Origin: Jackrogersella multiformis
Lineage: Eukaryota > Ascomycota > Sordariomycetes > Xylariales > Hypoxylaceae
Length of the DNA: 64,000 nucleotides
NCBI GenBank assembly: GCA_902806575.1
Contig: CADCXD010000004.1
Coordinates: forward strand, 2,852,001 to 2,916,000
Reading direction: 5' to 3'
Both the position numbers and the translations under genes were made by a program. Below are positions 10,603 through 23,161 of the stretch, piece after piece; position 1 is the stretch's first letter; the number at the start of each line of letters is the position of its first letter. The notes beneath the pieces are model-generated. The model was not told the origin of the DNA and did no database searches. It was given only the letters and a program-made list of their open reading frames with translations.

Positions 10603-13600
10603 GTTTTACTCTGTTGTTACAACACCAAAAGCTTTCGTACAGTCGTACAGGCCCAAATTAGGGAATCACCGGTTTTTCTATAAACTGCAATTCGAGAAGA
10701 CGATAGTCAGCACGGGGTTTCTTATGATACTAACGAAACTAACGACGACGACGCGAATCGCAGAGAGGTTCCGAGTTTGATCTCTCTCTCTCTCTCTCTC
10801 TCTTCCCCCTAGGTCAAATATGTAATGAGGGGTTTCAGGAGGAGAATAACTAGCAACATTCGCGCCCGTGTTCCCGTTGTGTCGCCGCCGCATATCCCTC
10901 GTTCGGCACTCGACTCGCGCGGGTATGGCAGGTCGACGATGTCTCAAGGAGAGGTGCTTGGGTTTAGTTGGAGAAGGTTGTCATCGGCTACCTTAGGTAG
11001 GTATTGACAACGCGGACTGTCCTGGCTGTCTTCTAACTCACCTTTGATGAGAACAACTATATCACAAAACGCAAAAATGCTACCCTGGAGAGCCAGGAGC
11101 GGCAGCGCAAGTACGGAAAAGGAAAAAGAAGGTTTTGCAAATCGCAAAAAAATCCCAAGCAAAATAATAATAATAATAAAAGAGTGTGGAGTTGTGCGAA
11201 GAGAAGGAGACTGAAATGTTTCAATTGCTGCGAGTGGACGAGGCAAGGCACAGGGAAGAGCTGCCCAGGTGCCAGGTGCCAGTTGCCCAGGTGGGAGGTT
11301 AGAATTAGGAATTAGGACAAAGGCGCAACCGAAAACCCTCCACCTTTCCTGCCTCCTAACATCCAATCCGTCCAATCCGTCCAATCACTTCCAATCCAGT
11401 ACCTCCATGCTCCAGTCGTGCTTTTCCTTTTCCTAGCTTTTCCCATACCCCTGGCCGAGTCTGTTTGGTGATACAAAGGCCCCGGGATACATCCAGGTCC
11501 TAAGCGACTGTAGTGGAGGTAGGTATTGTACATAGGTACTACATGTACCTACGCTATATAAGTGCTGGGAGAGTACAAAATATATACATGCGCCTTAGTG
11601 GGTTCTAGTTGGCGACTCCAAAGTCTTATGCAGTACTGGCCCCCTCCTTGTCTACCTAGGTACCCACCTTAATACACTAGAGCCTAACACGCTAAAGGTT
11701 ACGTGTCTAGCCATGGTCAATTGCTACCATTTCTTCCTACCTTCAATATCTCTGTTTTGTAATCCATTCCCTCTTCAAGATCATTAATGAAATCTTACCT
11801 ATCCTTATTGCTCCCACGGCATCTAAGTGGTATGCTCAAGTCACATACCTGCCTAGTGTAGGTAGATACTTGTAAAACGACTACCTAATACATATATGTA
11901 AGCATAAAACCGTAATCTAAATACTTGCATACATACATAGTACTTACATATATATGTACATAAGATGACCATCTTTGAAAAATGGCGCTTGGGAAGACGT
12001 CGTAAACTGTGGATTACACACATATACGAAGAACACCCACAGATGTACCAATCGTTTAATACTTACCTACTTTGTTAAGTACGAAACAATAAAGTACCTA
12101 CCTACCTACCTGGGTACTTAGCTTCTCTATATACAGATGAATCGGAAACTTCAGCATATAGATCTGGAACTAGACTTTCTTCGTTTGTTCTTCAGGGTTC
12201 AGTCTTTTAACCCCCTTACTAAAGAGACTTGAAAGCGACGGTGCTGGCCGCGAACTCTAACCATAGACTTGGGAATCCAAAAGGTGGAGTCGAGAGTCTA
12301 ACCTAGTTGCGTAAAAAGAAGAGACGACCGGCCTCGATATTTAGTAAGTTCGTCAGATCGCTTGAGCTAAGGTTCAACCCCTTTCAGTGCCACCTTTTCA
12401 CGATGCCCGGTAACTATTATAGAAGGAAGTTTATAGCGACTTTATATGAATATCTTGGAAGTTAGCAAGTAACTAACCGTTTTGCTGCGACGGGTCTGAA
12501 TATCCATATATGTCGTATTGAGATACCCTTTAAGGTAAGTACCTAAGTAATTAACCTAGGCATCTGGCTACCCCTGGCGTCGTCGAATGCTAGGATTGGT
12601 AGCTGGGAATAGCTTGCTCAAACTAGGAGGGGGGAAGCGGTGAGAGCGGAACCTTACCTGTCACCAAAGGTCATCGAACAAACCAGCGCGGCCCAAAACC
12701 TTTGGCTCCAAACGCCGGTGCAAGCCATGACCGATATGCGGACTGTTCACATTTCTCTCTTCATACACGGTAGCTACCTGTAGTAGTCTTTTGTGAGTGC
12801 GGGGAATACTTATACAAACTGCAAACAATCCAAATTTGAATGTATCTACCGCAATGGACTTCGAAAGATACAGAGTCCATCTCCGTGCCAGGTGGCGTAT
12901 ATGATTATTAGGAAAACTTTATACGTAGGTATGCATTCAGACTCCTTTGGACTTGTTCATGTCAAACCAGCCCAACCCGATGTGTGAGATGATTCATCCT
13001 TCCATCTTTTGTTTCTGGTCGGTTGTCCAATGCCGCGATGCCGCCCTGCAGCAAAAGTCATCCAAACATCTGCTCAGGTATGCTCTGTCTCCCGGTTTAA
13101 CAGACTCCACATGGACGCTATGCATGCAAGAGGACAGAGGTATAAATTGGTATGTACGTCGACGAGTCTTGGTTGGACAAGTACCTTATCCACGTTCGGT
13201 TATGTCTTACTACGAGACGACTTCTCATAGGTCTCCAACCATGAGGTCTCTGGGACCTCAGTCTCAAAATTGATAAGTGTTAAGTTCTTGGTTTCTCTAC
13301 ATATAACCTACCACCTGGCTCTGCTAATTGTAAAATTTGGCGCATTTACCCGGTGTTCGGATGTCAAGGTCAGAAGCTCTAAGGTACCAAGTTCTCGGAG
13401 CAGCCCCAGCAAATACGGATCTGGGACACCATATGGCGAATTTTGAGACATTGTTCGACATTAATCAGAACAACTTGTCTACACTAGTATAGTTGGCAAC
13501 TTGGACTTTGGGTAACGCATAATTTTTGCAGAGGCTTCTTCTCCCGAGCCAGGTTCATCCGGTGCTTGCTCCGAGGATGGTACCGATCTTCGACCTTCAG

Positions 13601-15749
13601 GACTGTCAAGCAACCCTTCACCATGTAACGCCACTTGATATTCTGCCCTATCCTATCATCCGTCTCTTGTATACTTTAGGTCCGTCCCTCCTTAAAGTTT
13701 CGGATCGAGCCTAGATCTGCTCGCTCTTAACGGGCTCCTAGCGCGGCTCTAATGCTGATGGGCCCCAGTTGGGATAAACGTTGCCTTTCCTTTACCCCCC
13801 TCCTTCTTATTCTTCAACATTTGTAATAAATTTCCTCTTATAGCCGTTACTTTTGCCACTCTCACATTTGTTCTCCTTGCTGCCAATAAGTTACAAACCT
13901 ATGAACGACGTGAAAACCGGGACTATATCATTGATGGCGCGACGATCGCCGAATTCAAGATACATCCCAATCACGGCTTATAATTGGCTTTCAACTAGTA
14001 AAGGCTACACTAGTGGCGACATTGATAGAACATCTGAAATAGGTCGCTTTTTACAACCTTACGATAGGGCAGCTCCTCTGCTCCTTTAGCTACTCTTACC
14101 TATAAGCCTACCTACGCAGCTACGTACATGATGAGTTGGGTGGCTACCAAAAGTGCCTATCCTTGTTCCGCTCACCGACTTTTGCCTAGACACGGAGAAC
14201 CTACCTGCCCTAGTGACTCTGCACGTCACCCAGCCAGCCAGCAAGCCCCGGGAGGGAATCAGCTCTTTCCCCCGGATGCTTTGGATCACGATGTGCGTTT
14301 GTGGCTTGCAGATGCTCAACCCAAGAAGCCAACATATATAAATATCCATTGGAGACCAACATGTGTGTAGTATATATACGACGATCGTTGCTCTACCCTT
14401 CGGAATAAACATGATCGAATATCAAGTTGTAAACAAGGGCACAAAACTCAAAACTCGGCAATAAGACGTTAAGTACGGCGATCTTTTGTGATGGAACGAG
14501 GTCTGGAGCTGGCTTGGGTGAATCGACAAGATTACTAACGAAGGGGGTTTTAGGTAGACACATTGTCGATCCAGGATACATGCCCGGTAGCATATCTCCG
14601 CCTCCCAACCCCTCTTTACATGCTTCTCGTCAGATAGTCACTTGAGATATGACGAAATAGCTGCATTTCCTGTGATTCCTGTAATTCCTGTAGCTACCGC
14701 ATGTCGCACGAAGTGCCTACACTACACTAGACGTAAACTCTCCCGCTTCCCAATATCCTGCCTGAGATGATGAGGCAACTTTACAGGCCAATGCACGGCG
14801 GATCGATCTGCCAGCACAGCGTATAGTCTCCTGCAGTGAATCTGCAGGCAAGCTGCAGACGTTGTCGAGACGAGGGGCAGCACTTCTTTCTACATACGAC
14901 GATGGAGGGGTAAAGAGGGGCTGAAATGGCTCATTACGATGATCCTTGGCACTTGGCCCCCATCTGTGTACTCGCTTACTGCAGGTGGTTGACATTCTTC
15001 GTAGTGTACATGTACGCTCCGGACTTGCGTACCTGATAATAGATATCAAGACGACAGTATTGTAAATGTACCTAGGTAGAGAGGGTTCTTGATTGCCTAC
15101 CTAGGTAGGTCACATGTCCTCATGTATGATTTTTCTAGTTAGAACCTACATCTCGTGATATTTAGGTAGGAAGGCTTCGCGATGTTTCGATGTCCAAGTA
15201 AATATGTAAGTATTCATTATAGGAAAGTACCTCGTAAGTGTAAGGTTTAAAATCTCCGGTTCGAATCTGTTTCGTCAACTCTGTTTCCCCATGGAGTCAG
15301 GTATCGTGTACCACTGTACTTGGAGGGGTCTTATGATATGGAGTATTTTAATTGGCCCATAATTGAAGACTTTCCAGACTAGCGAAGGAAACGTCATTGA
15401 TTGGCCCAGTTAGTAATCCCCCTCACATTAGTACGTACCTGCTAGACTTCAATCCCCTACCCACCAGATCTTACATAATCAACCCCCCCCACTCTTTTAC
15501 GTACTTGGGTAGGTAGGTACTTTGAGTTTTTAGACGACCCTTGATAATATTTTTTCCTTTGGTGGGGACATGAGCCGCTACAGACATCGCTACAGACATT
15601 ACTCACTTATCTAAGTACCACTCACATTTAACCATAGAAACTTGGTCTATTATTGTTGATACGTACCTTGATAGGTAGTCATTTTCGCAATCTTTGAAAT
15701 CCTCACAATTTATGGATTTAGATTAGCATGGAAATGTTAAACCGTCAAG
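10603..15749. other. Gene-free stretch of 5.1 kb
   Basis: The right-hand upstream flank of PUF4 (10603 to about 11500) includes a (TC)11 run and a GTGAGT-like donor near 11041 on the minus strand that could belong to a leader intron. From about 11520 onward there are many TAGG/CCTA repeats (11519-11553, 11653-11665, 11874-11889, 12098-12116, 15069-15078, 15098-15107). Short open frames at 12793-14608 have no recognisable product and do not join into a convincing spliced gene. No tRNA was found; a T-loop-like string at 15258 does not fold. Confidence 0.55.
10781..10802. repeat. (TC)11 dinucleotide microsatellite
   Basis: A perfect TC run of 22 bp, which reads as (GA)11 on the PUF4 coding strand, about 180 bp upstream of the PUF4 start codon. 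GA/CT tracts are common in fungal leaders; no function is shown. Confidence 0.9.
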
Positions 15750-18700
15750 ATGCCTTACATCGATGACGGATTTGAGGCGCTTCTTGAGCCATTCTACAAT
15801 GGGAAGAAATTAACGGACCCTATATCTACAGTCGAGGATAAGAATCAGTTGCTTCCAGCATTCTTAAAGGTCAAAGGTATGTACGCGATCTGCATGATGA
15901 TTAAGCACGTACATTATGTATACTAACATCATTACTTGACTAGGGTTGGTCAAACAGTATGTTCATTCTACATCGTACCTTGGCAGATAGCTACCTAGGT
16001 ATAGTCTATCTTGAACAATATTAATCAAGGGGTTCTAGACATATCGATTCTTACAACTTCTTCGTGGACCATGAGATCAAAGAAATCGTCAAGGCTAATC
16101 GCACGCTTCGAAGCGATGTCGATAGTAGCTTTTGGATCGAGTTCATCGACATTCGGGTCGCTTCCCCAGATCGTTCCGACTTCAGTGAATTCAGGATTGA
16201 GAATGATATCACCCCTATGGAATGTCGCCTACGGGATATGACGTACTCTGCTAAGATCCTCGTGGATATAGCATATACTCGAGAGAAGCAGAAAATCATC
16301 CGTCGTAATGTGGAGTTGGCTCGTATGCCTGTTATGCTACGAAGCAACAAATGTCGGCTTCACAGTGCTAATAATGCCAAAATGGAACTCATGAACGAAT
16401 GCCCCCTGGATCCTGGTGGCTATTTCATTATCAACGGGACGGAAAAGGTTATCCTTGTTCAGGAGCAGCTAAGCAAGAACAGAGTCATTGTCGAGTCGGA
16501 TGAAAAGAATAGCATCATCACTGCCTCCGTGACTAGTTCCACCCACGAAAGAAAATCCAAGACCTACGTCACCCTGAAGAAGGACCGCATTGTCCTTCAG
16601 CACAATGTTCTCGTTGAAGCTATACCCATTGTCATTATCCTCAAGGCTCTCGGAGGTCTTTCGGATTTCGAGATTATGACCCTTGTTGCAGGTTCTGACC
16701 CTCGATTCCAGGATGACTTCGCCGTTAACTTCGAGGAAGCCTCCAGGGTTAGTGTTTTTACCCAGCAGCAGGCGTTAGATTACATCGGGGCAAGAGTGAA
16801 GATGGGCGGTAGAGGCAAACAACCCGGGGCACCGCCACAGGCTCGACGTAGTACGATAGAGGAAGGTCTCGATGCGCTAGCCAACCTCATAATCGCCCAT
16901 ATACCGGTCGAGGGTCTGGATTTCTACCCAAAAGCTATCTATATAGCTCTCATGGTTCGTCGAGTGCTCATGGCCCATTACAACCCCAAGCTCGTCGACG
17001 ATCGAGACTTTGTAGGCAACAAGAGGTTGGAGTTAGCAGGGCAGCTTCTATCATTGCTCTTCGAAGACTTGTTCAAGAATTTCATGTATCAACTGAAGAT
17101 GACGGTTGAGAATTCGCTTAGGAAGCAGAATCGTGCCATTCCCCTTGATCCTTTGGTCCAAGTTGGTGCTCAGGGAAAGCATATCACCGAGGGCATGAAC
17201 CGTGCCATCCAAACTGGGAACTGGAGCGTGAAACGGTTCAAGATGGACCGGGCTGGCGTAACGCACGTTCTAAGCCGTCTCAGTTACATCAGTGCCCTCG
17301 GAATGATGACCCGTATAAGCAGTCAGTTTGAGAAGACGAGGAAAGTTAGCGGTCCTCGTGCCCTGCAACCATCGCAATGGGGTATGCTCTGTCCCTCTGA
17401 TACACCCGAAGGCGAAGCGTGTGGTCTGATCAAAAACTTGGCCTTGATGACACATATCACAACCAATGTGGACGAAGACCCGGTTAGAATATGGACGTTC
17501 ACGCTTGATTCCGGAGTCGAGCCTCTTCAGAACTTTTCCGGGTCCGAAATGCACAAGAAAGGAACCTACATTGTCCACATCAACGGTACACCCTTCGCCC
17601 TAGCTCGATATCCGAAGCGTTTTGCAGCCAGATTCCGCACCATGAGGCGACGGGGGTGGATATCCCCATTTGTCAGCATCAATGTGAACACTCACCTCTC
17701 AGCTGTGCATATTGCAACCGACGAGGGGCGCATCTGTAGGCCATATATCATTGTGAAGAATGGCGAAGCGAAGATCAAGGACAGTCATTTGAAGCTATTG
17801 CAAGCCGGTAAAGCTACATTCGATGATTTCCTAAAACATGGCATCGTCGAGTATCTTGACGTCAATGAAGAGAACGATACGTTGGTGGCTCTCTACGAGA
17901 AGGACATCACGAAGGCAACGACACATGTTGAGATTGAGCCATTCACAATACTTGGGGCTGTGGCTGGTTTAATCCCATTCCCACATCACAACCAGTCTCC
18001 TAGAAACACATATCAATGCGCTATGGGTAAGCAGGCAATCGGAGCTATCGCTTACAATCAATTCAACCGTATCGACACCCTCCTCTACACCATGGTTTAT
18101 CCTCAGCGGCCAATGGTCATCACCAAGACCATAGAGCTCATTCATTACGACAAGTTACCTGCGGGACAGAACGCGACTGTGGTCGTCATGTCGTATTCCG
18201 GCTACGATATTGAAGATGCTCTCGTCCTAAACAAAGCATCTTGCGATCGAGGATTTGGACGAGTTCAAGTGTTCCGAAAGTACACCGCGGACCTTCAGAA
18301 GTATGCCAACGGGAGCCGCGAAAGAATTGGTGACAACGACGAGACACAAGCTAAAAATGTTATTCTCGGCCATGACGGGCTGGCCGAGGTAGGCTCCCTT
18401 GTTCGCAGCGGAGAGGTCTTGATCAAGAAGGAGACCCCCGTAGACATAACCCCGGTAGTTGGAGTAGGCGGGAAGCGAGCTCAAGAGTTTCGCGAGACAC
18501 CATTGTCGTATCGACTTCCGGATCCAGCCTATATTGACAAAGTCATGGTCACACAGACGGAGAGACAGACACAACTCATCAAGGTCCAGACTAGACAGAC
18601 AAGAAGACCCGAATTAGGCGACAAATTCTCTTCCAGACACGGGCAGAAAGGCGTCGTGGGAATAATCGTGGATCAGGAGGATATGCCATTCTCGGATACA

Positions 18701-19354
18701 GGCCTTGTACCCGATATTATCATGAACCCTCACGGTTTCCCGTCCCGTATGACAGTTGGCAAGCTGCTCGAATGCTTGACAGGCAAAGCCTCGGTCGTCC
18801 AGGGCCGCAAATCGTACGGATACGGCGACGCTTTTAGGTCTCATCCACTAGAAGAGATGAGTAGAGAGTTGGTCAATGCCGGATTCTCTTGGGAAGGAAA
18901 GGATTACTTCACATCAGGAATAACGGGCGAGCCGCTCCAAGCTTACATCTTCAACGGACCTATCTACTACCAGCGACTGAAGCACATGGTGCAAGACAAG
19001 ATGCATTCCCGTTCGCGCGGCCCTCGGGCCATCCTCACTCGTCAGCCCACGGAAGGTCGATCAAGGGACGGTGGTCTACGTCTGGGAGAAATGGAACGAG
19101 ATTGTCTAATCGCGTACGGTGCCTCGCAGCTCCTTCTCGAGCGCCTCATGATCAGTTCGGACGCAACCGAGATAGACATCTGCGAGCGATGCGGCCTTTT
19201 CGGCTACAAAGGCTATTGTAGCACCTGCCGGAGCAGCCGAGAGGTTGCTCGCATGACCATGCCGTACGCCGCGAAGCTTCTGATCCAAGAACTCATCAGT
19301 ATGAACGTCGGTGTGCGGCTGCAGCTGGAGGATGAATTCCCGCACCCTCGATAA
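15750..19354 (+). CDS. RPC2: DNA-directed RNA polymerase III subunit RPC2, 3 exons, 1151 aa
   Basis: Second-largest catalytic subunit of nuclear RNA polymerase III, which makes tRNA, 5S rRNA and U6. Exons are 15750-15876, 15944-15956 (13-nt microexon) and 16039-19354. Intron 1 (67 nt) has a perfect TACTAAC branch site. The joined start reads MPYIDDGFEALLEPFYNGKK and runs through VKGLVKQHIDSYNFFVDHEI. Subunit-beta landmarks: RPB2 lobe and fork regions, the GYDIEDALVLNKAS metal-site region near residue 767, GDKFSSRHGQKGVVG near 907, and a C-terminal zinc site (CERCGLFGYKGYCSTC) near 1092. ICERCGLFGYKG and ending in a short acidic tail point to Pol III rather than Pol I or II. The length matches yeast Rpc2 (1149 aa). 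The gene is convergent with RAD57. Confidence 0.95.
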
Positions 19355-19792
19355 TGGGGGACTATGGATTATGTGATGTGACGTGACATTAGCATTGGGC
19401 GGCGTATTTGTGCTCTATAAGTTACTTGCGCATTGGGGCGGTCGGAAAAGCTGGCAATTGGCATAGCACGACATCGTGTATTAAATCTATTATGCGCCAA
19501 AAAAAAAAAAAAAAAAAAAAAAGGAAGAGTAAAGAGTCATGAAAGTGCTCCTGAAAGATCACGCCGTCCATAGAATGTAGACGTGTATAATAATGGAGCC
19601 AGAGATGCTCATAAGATACCTCGAATGAATTCCTACATGAAAAGTTCCAACGTGCCTGCTTGTGATATGCATTATTTTCTTTCTAAATTACAATAACTCG
19701 AAGTGAGCTTCATATATATCATGAGCCTACAACACCCGGTAGCTTCGTCTGTACGATATGCAAATGCGTATAGGCCACCTAGTATGTATCAC
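19355..19792. other. Convergent 3' flanks of RPC2 and RAD57
   Basis: 438 bp between two stop codons on opposite strands. It contains an A24 run at 19499-19522 and otherwise shows no gene. Confidence 0.7.
19499..19522. repeat. Poly(A) run, 24 bp
   Basis: An uninterrupted run of 24 A residues, 145 bp past the RPC2 stop. It could be a slippage-prone homopolymer or the remnant of a retro-copied tail. No target-site duplication or element body was seen beside it. Confidence 0.85.
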
Positions 19793-21328
19793 TCACACAT
19801 CCTGGTCTTCGTCTTCGTCATTTTCCTTCCCCTTCCCTTTCCCCTCCTTATCCACAGCCCTTACCCCACCCATCGTGACCTCGAACTCGACCGCGCCCTC
19901 CAGCCCGGGTCCGGTGCCGGCCACGTGCGGCGCGAAAACGACCTTCATCCACCGGCGCCAGTTCCGCAGCGTCGTCGTGGCCTCCCCATCCTCGTCCTCG
20001 AGCACCTCCCGCCGCCCGTACACTGGGCGCTTGAACAGCGCCACGCGCGCCGCGACCTGCGTCGACCATACTAGCCCCAGGCTCGGCGTCTTGAGGTCGC
20101 GCCCCCCCGCGCCGCCGCCGAGGTAAGGGTGCTCGTCCCCCCACCCCGTGAACCACCGCTGCTGGTGGTCCAGCAGCAGCGCCGGCGGCGCCGGCGGCTC
20201 CGGCTCCGGCACGCTGGAACGCATCGTGGAGAACATGTCGTTGCTGCTCGGCGGTTCGATTCCGGGGGTGTGCGGTGTTGGCGGCGTGGGCCCGGGCCGG
20301 CTGCGCTTCGCGAGGGGGCTCTCCTGCGACACGCGCGGCAGCGAGAACGGCGGCGGGTGCGCGGAGCCGGCGAAGCGGTCCGCGACTTGGTTCGCGACGA
20401 CGACGGCGAGGCCGTGCTTGCGCGCCAGGTCGTGCAGCGTGGCGCCCAGGCGCACGAGCTCGCCGCCGCGCGCGGCGAGGTTGCTACTGCTGCCGCTGCC
20501 GCCGCGCTCGAACTCCGCGCGGTAGTTCGCCGCGACCGAGTCCAGCACCAGCAGCCCGACGGAGCGCCGGGCCACCTCGACCGGCACCTGGAAGCTCAGG
20601 ATGTGGTCCTGCGACTCCAGGTCCGGGGTGATGGTGCCGACGATGCCGTCGAGCGACGGCCGCGAGGCCGGCGGCAGCGACTGCAGGAACGCGTTGTGCG
20701 AGAGCAGCTGCGAGAGCCGCCGCGTGGACAGCGGCGCCTCCGTGGAGATGTAGAGGGCTGGGCGCCCGAGGCCGTGGGGTGGCGGCAGCTGGCATGCGAG
20801 GAGTAGGGTCAGGAGGATCTGCGTCTTCCCTGCCCCGCTCTCGCCGACGATCTCGGTGATGTAGCCGGCGGGCACGCCGCCGCCCAGGGCCCGGTCGAGG
20901 TCCTCGTCGAGGGTGCTGATGAAGCGGGTTGGCTCGGCGAGGAGCTCGGTGCCGGTGCGCCTTAAGGATCCTGTGTCCGTTTTTGCATGCTCCTTCCCCT
21001 TCCCATTATCATTGTCATTATCATCATCCTTCGGGAGCGGCGGCTGCTTATCCGAAACGCCCAAATCCACATGCAAAGCCTCGAGCACGGCGGCGCAGAG
21101 GCGCTTGATATCGAGCAGGGGCAGCTGGGTGCGCTTGCCGATATCGGGGACCTGGAGGGTGAGCAGGTCGGCGGTGGTCAGGCCGTGCTTCTCGATGGCG
21201 GGCAGCAGGTTCGCATACCGGGCGGTTGGGAAGTCCGGCAGGATCCGTGAGAGATCGGTCATGGGCTCGGCGGCTGCTGCCTTCGGGGTTGCATTTGCAT
21301 TTAGCAAGCTTGTGGTGTTGCTTTGCAA
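19793..21328 (-). CDS. RAD57: Rad57-like RecA/Rad51 paralogue, single exon, 511 aa
   Basis: Rad51 paralogue that, with Rad55, stabilises Rad51 filaments during homologous recombination in the nucleus. An N-terminal helical region (LLPAIEKHGLTTADLLTL, residues about 41-58) resembles the Rad51-family HhH domain. Walker A is GESGAGKTQ (about 162-170) and Walker B is GLLVLD (about 258-263). STEAPLSTRRL and VVVANQVADRF are typical of the Rad57/XRCC3 branch, as is SLGLVWSTQVAARVALF near the C-terminus. It is longer than yeast Rad57 (460 aa) because of a Pro/Ser-rich insertion after the Walker B half and an acidic tail (ENDEDEDQDV). Start: the first ATG; a second in-frame ATG at 21262 (MTDLSRILPDF) would give a start closer to the family. 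The coding sequence is strikingly GC-rich, and the overlapping frames on the other strand (20129-20806, 20275-20631) are shadows. Confidence 0.88.
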   Translation of the reverse strand: MQSNTTSLLNANATPKAAAAEPMTDLSRILPDFPTARYANLLPAIEKHGLTTADLLTLQVPDIGKRTQLPLLDIKRLCAAVLEALHVDLGVSDKQPPLPKDDDNDNDNGKGKEHAKTDTGSLRRTGTELLAEPTRFISTLDEDLDRALGGGVPAGYITEIVGESGAGKTQILLTLLLACQLPPPHGLGRPALYISTEAPLSTRRLSQLLSHNAFLQSLPPASRPSLDGIVGTITPDLESQDHILSFQVPVEVARRSVGLLVLDSVAANYRAEFERGGSGSSSNLAARGGELVRLGATLHDLARKHGLAVVVANQVADRFAGSAHPPPFSLPRVSQESPLAKRSRPGPTPPTPHTPGIEPPSSNDMFSTMRSSVPEPEPPAPPALLLDHQQRWFTGWGDEHPYLGGGAGGRDLKTPSLGLVWSTQVAARVALFKRPVYGRREVLEDEDGEATTTLRNWRRWMKVVFAPHVAGTGPGLEGAVEFEVTMGGVRAVDKEGKGKGKENDEDEDQDV

Positions 21329-23161
21329 TTTACATCTGAGGATGTGCCGCTTGCCGCTTGCCGCTTGCCGTCTACCGTCTGCCCGTGCCTAGCCGGTCTG
21401 CCCGCGTCTGCCTCGCGAAGTTGTGTCCCGGTCTCGGTCAAGAAGCTCGATCTGATGTCGCGATGTCAGCTGACTTCGGTATAAGTATTAGAGAAGGTTA
21501 GAGCTCCAAGGTTTGAAGCCCCCAAGGTTGTTTTGGCTGGAAGTGGGGGAGCTGGGGAGTTAGGGTCATGGCAGGGGACTACAGTGGGTAATGCTACGTA
21601 TATTCTATGCATTATATAAGCCAATCAGACAATCCATTTCAAGGCTTAATCTAACCGCCAATCAGTGGGTTCTGAGGTTAATCGTTATCCCGATATTTCG
21701 CCTAAGTGTGCCTCATTGGTGTTAGTTCCAATACTTATCTACCGTACCTAGGTGAAGTCTATCCAATCCTCTATTCTCTCCAATACAACAACAAATCAAT
21801 AGTACGCCATTTGATCGTATCATTTCGTGTTCCTTTTCGTTGTTCGCTCAGGTTTAGGTTTTATATTCAGGTACAACTAAATAGGCCTTTCTAGATTCAG
21901 GAACCAGTGATGTCTAGCAACAAGTCAGAACCCATCAGAATCTATCAGAATGAACCTAGCCGCTTCAACTCGGAGATCCACTACTTCAACCCGCTAATCT
22001 CTGTTTTACGCCCTACCCAGCAGACCAGATAGATTACTAGGTGTCTAGGTAGGTAGTCTGCTACGCTAATGCTACCTACCTAGGTAGCTAGACCGGATAC
22101 CTAATATAGTACCCGGCCATGGGTTTCTAGTTAGTTGTCTGGCCATCCTTAATACTAGGTATTAGCAGATACGAAAGAGCTTGTCGGTGAAACTCGAGAA
22201 ATTATTTTCCACAACTGGCCGCTAGAATCTCGTTCTCTGCTCTGATCTCTCCGGTCTTACTATTCTCTGCATATTCTAACGGATACACTGCAGAGAATCG
22301 GGATATGACGGAGCTGAGATATGTGATATGAGCTGAGTGAAAGGAATCATAAAATATTTGCTGAAGCTGGCTCCCTACTTTCAGCCGCAATGCGACACTG
22401 AAACATAAAATACAACCCACAACCAAGACACATAAACATCACGAGGTCTCGCCCGTGGTAGTAACCCGTTCGCTCGTCCCGAGCTTTAATTCGGCTTTGT
22501 TCGCGAGGAACGAAGTACATATTACCTGTCAAATCTCTGGTAAACATGCTAATCCCCATGCATGGAGTACCTTTACCATACTCCGCTTAGCCAACCCGGT
22601 ATAGGAAGATACCCGTCTCTTCGAGGGTCTCGTGCGAAGCTATACTCGATAGCTGCTTGGCGCGGCCGCCGAAAGTCCCTAGAGAATTTTCAGCTCCTGC
22701 AAGCCATACCAGACTTCGCAACATCACCATTGGCTACTGCCGCTCATGATCCATGGTAGTTAATCTCCACATGCAAGAAACGGTCTGGCTCAAGGCTGAG
22801 CGGACCCTTCATCTTGGACAATCAGAAAGAAGAAAAACCCCAATGAGACCAAGAAACCGCTCATCTAGACCTAGGCGAATATGCCTTGTGTTGCCACTAC
22901 CTTTCGGTCGGGTATAATACCTAGTAGATAGATAGGTCGGGGAGTATTACTATTCTCCCCTCAGCCCTCGACTCTCGACTCTAATAAAAGGGCGTGTGTC
23001 CCTATACCCGCGCTCGCTCGTGCCCTGTCTTCCCCTTACTTTCGTAGGTGACCGCCGTAATCTGTAAATTCTAGTACCTAGTAGTATCTAGACATACTCG
23101 ACGTAGGAGATTTAGGTGCCCAAATCCCTACTATCAGGTCTCCATCCCCTAAAGCACCAAG
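21329..23161. other. Divergent intergenic region, 1.8 kb
   Basis: Shared upstream region of RAD57 (-) and the Cys-rich membrane protein gene (+). It contains a TACCTAGGTA copy at 22077-22086 within a TAGG cluster (22047-22090). No MCB box (ACGCGT) was seen near RAD57. No gene was found; small frames at 22202-22559 look accidental. Confidence 0.6.

Noticed and set aside
15258..15267. tRNA T-loop-like string GGTTCGAATC
   Set aside because: The five bases on each side do not pair into a T stem, and no acceptor, D or anticodon arm can be drawn around it.
20129..20806. 225-aa plus-strand frame rich in Arg and Ala
   Set aside because: It is a shadow of the GC-rich RAD57 coding strand, where stops are rare in all frames.
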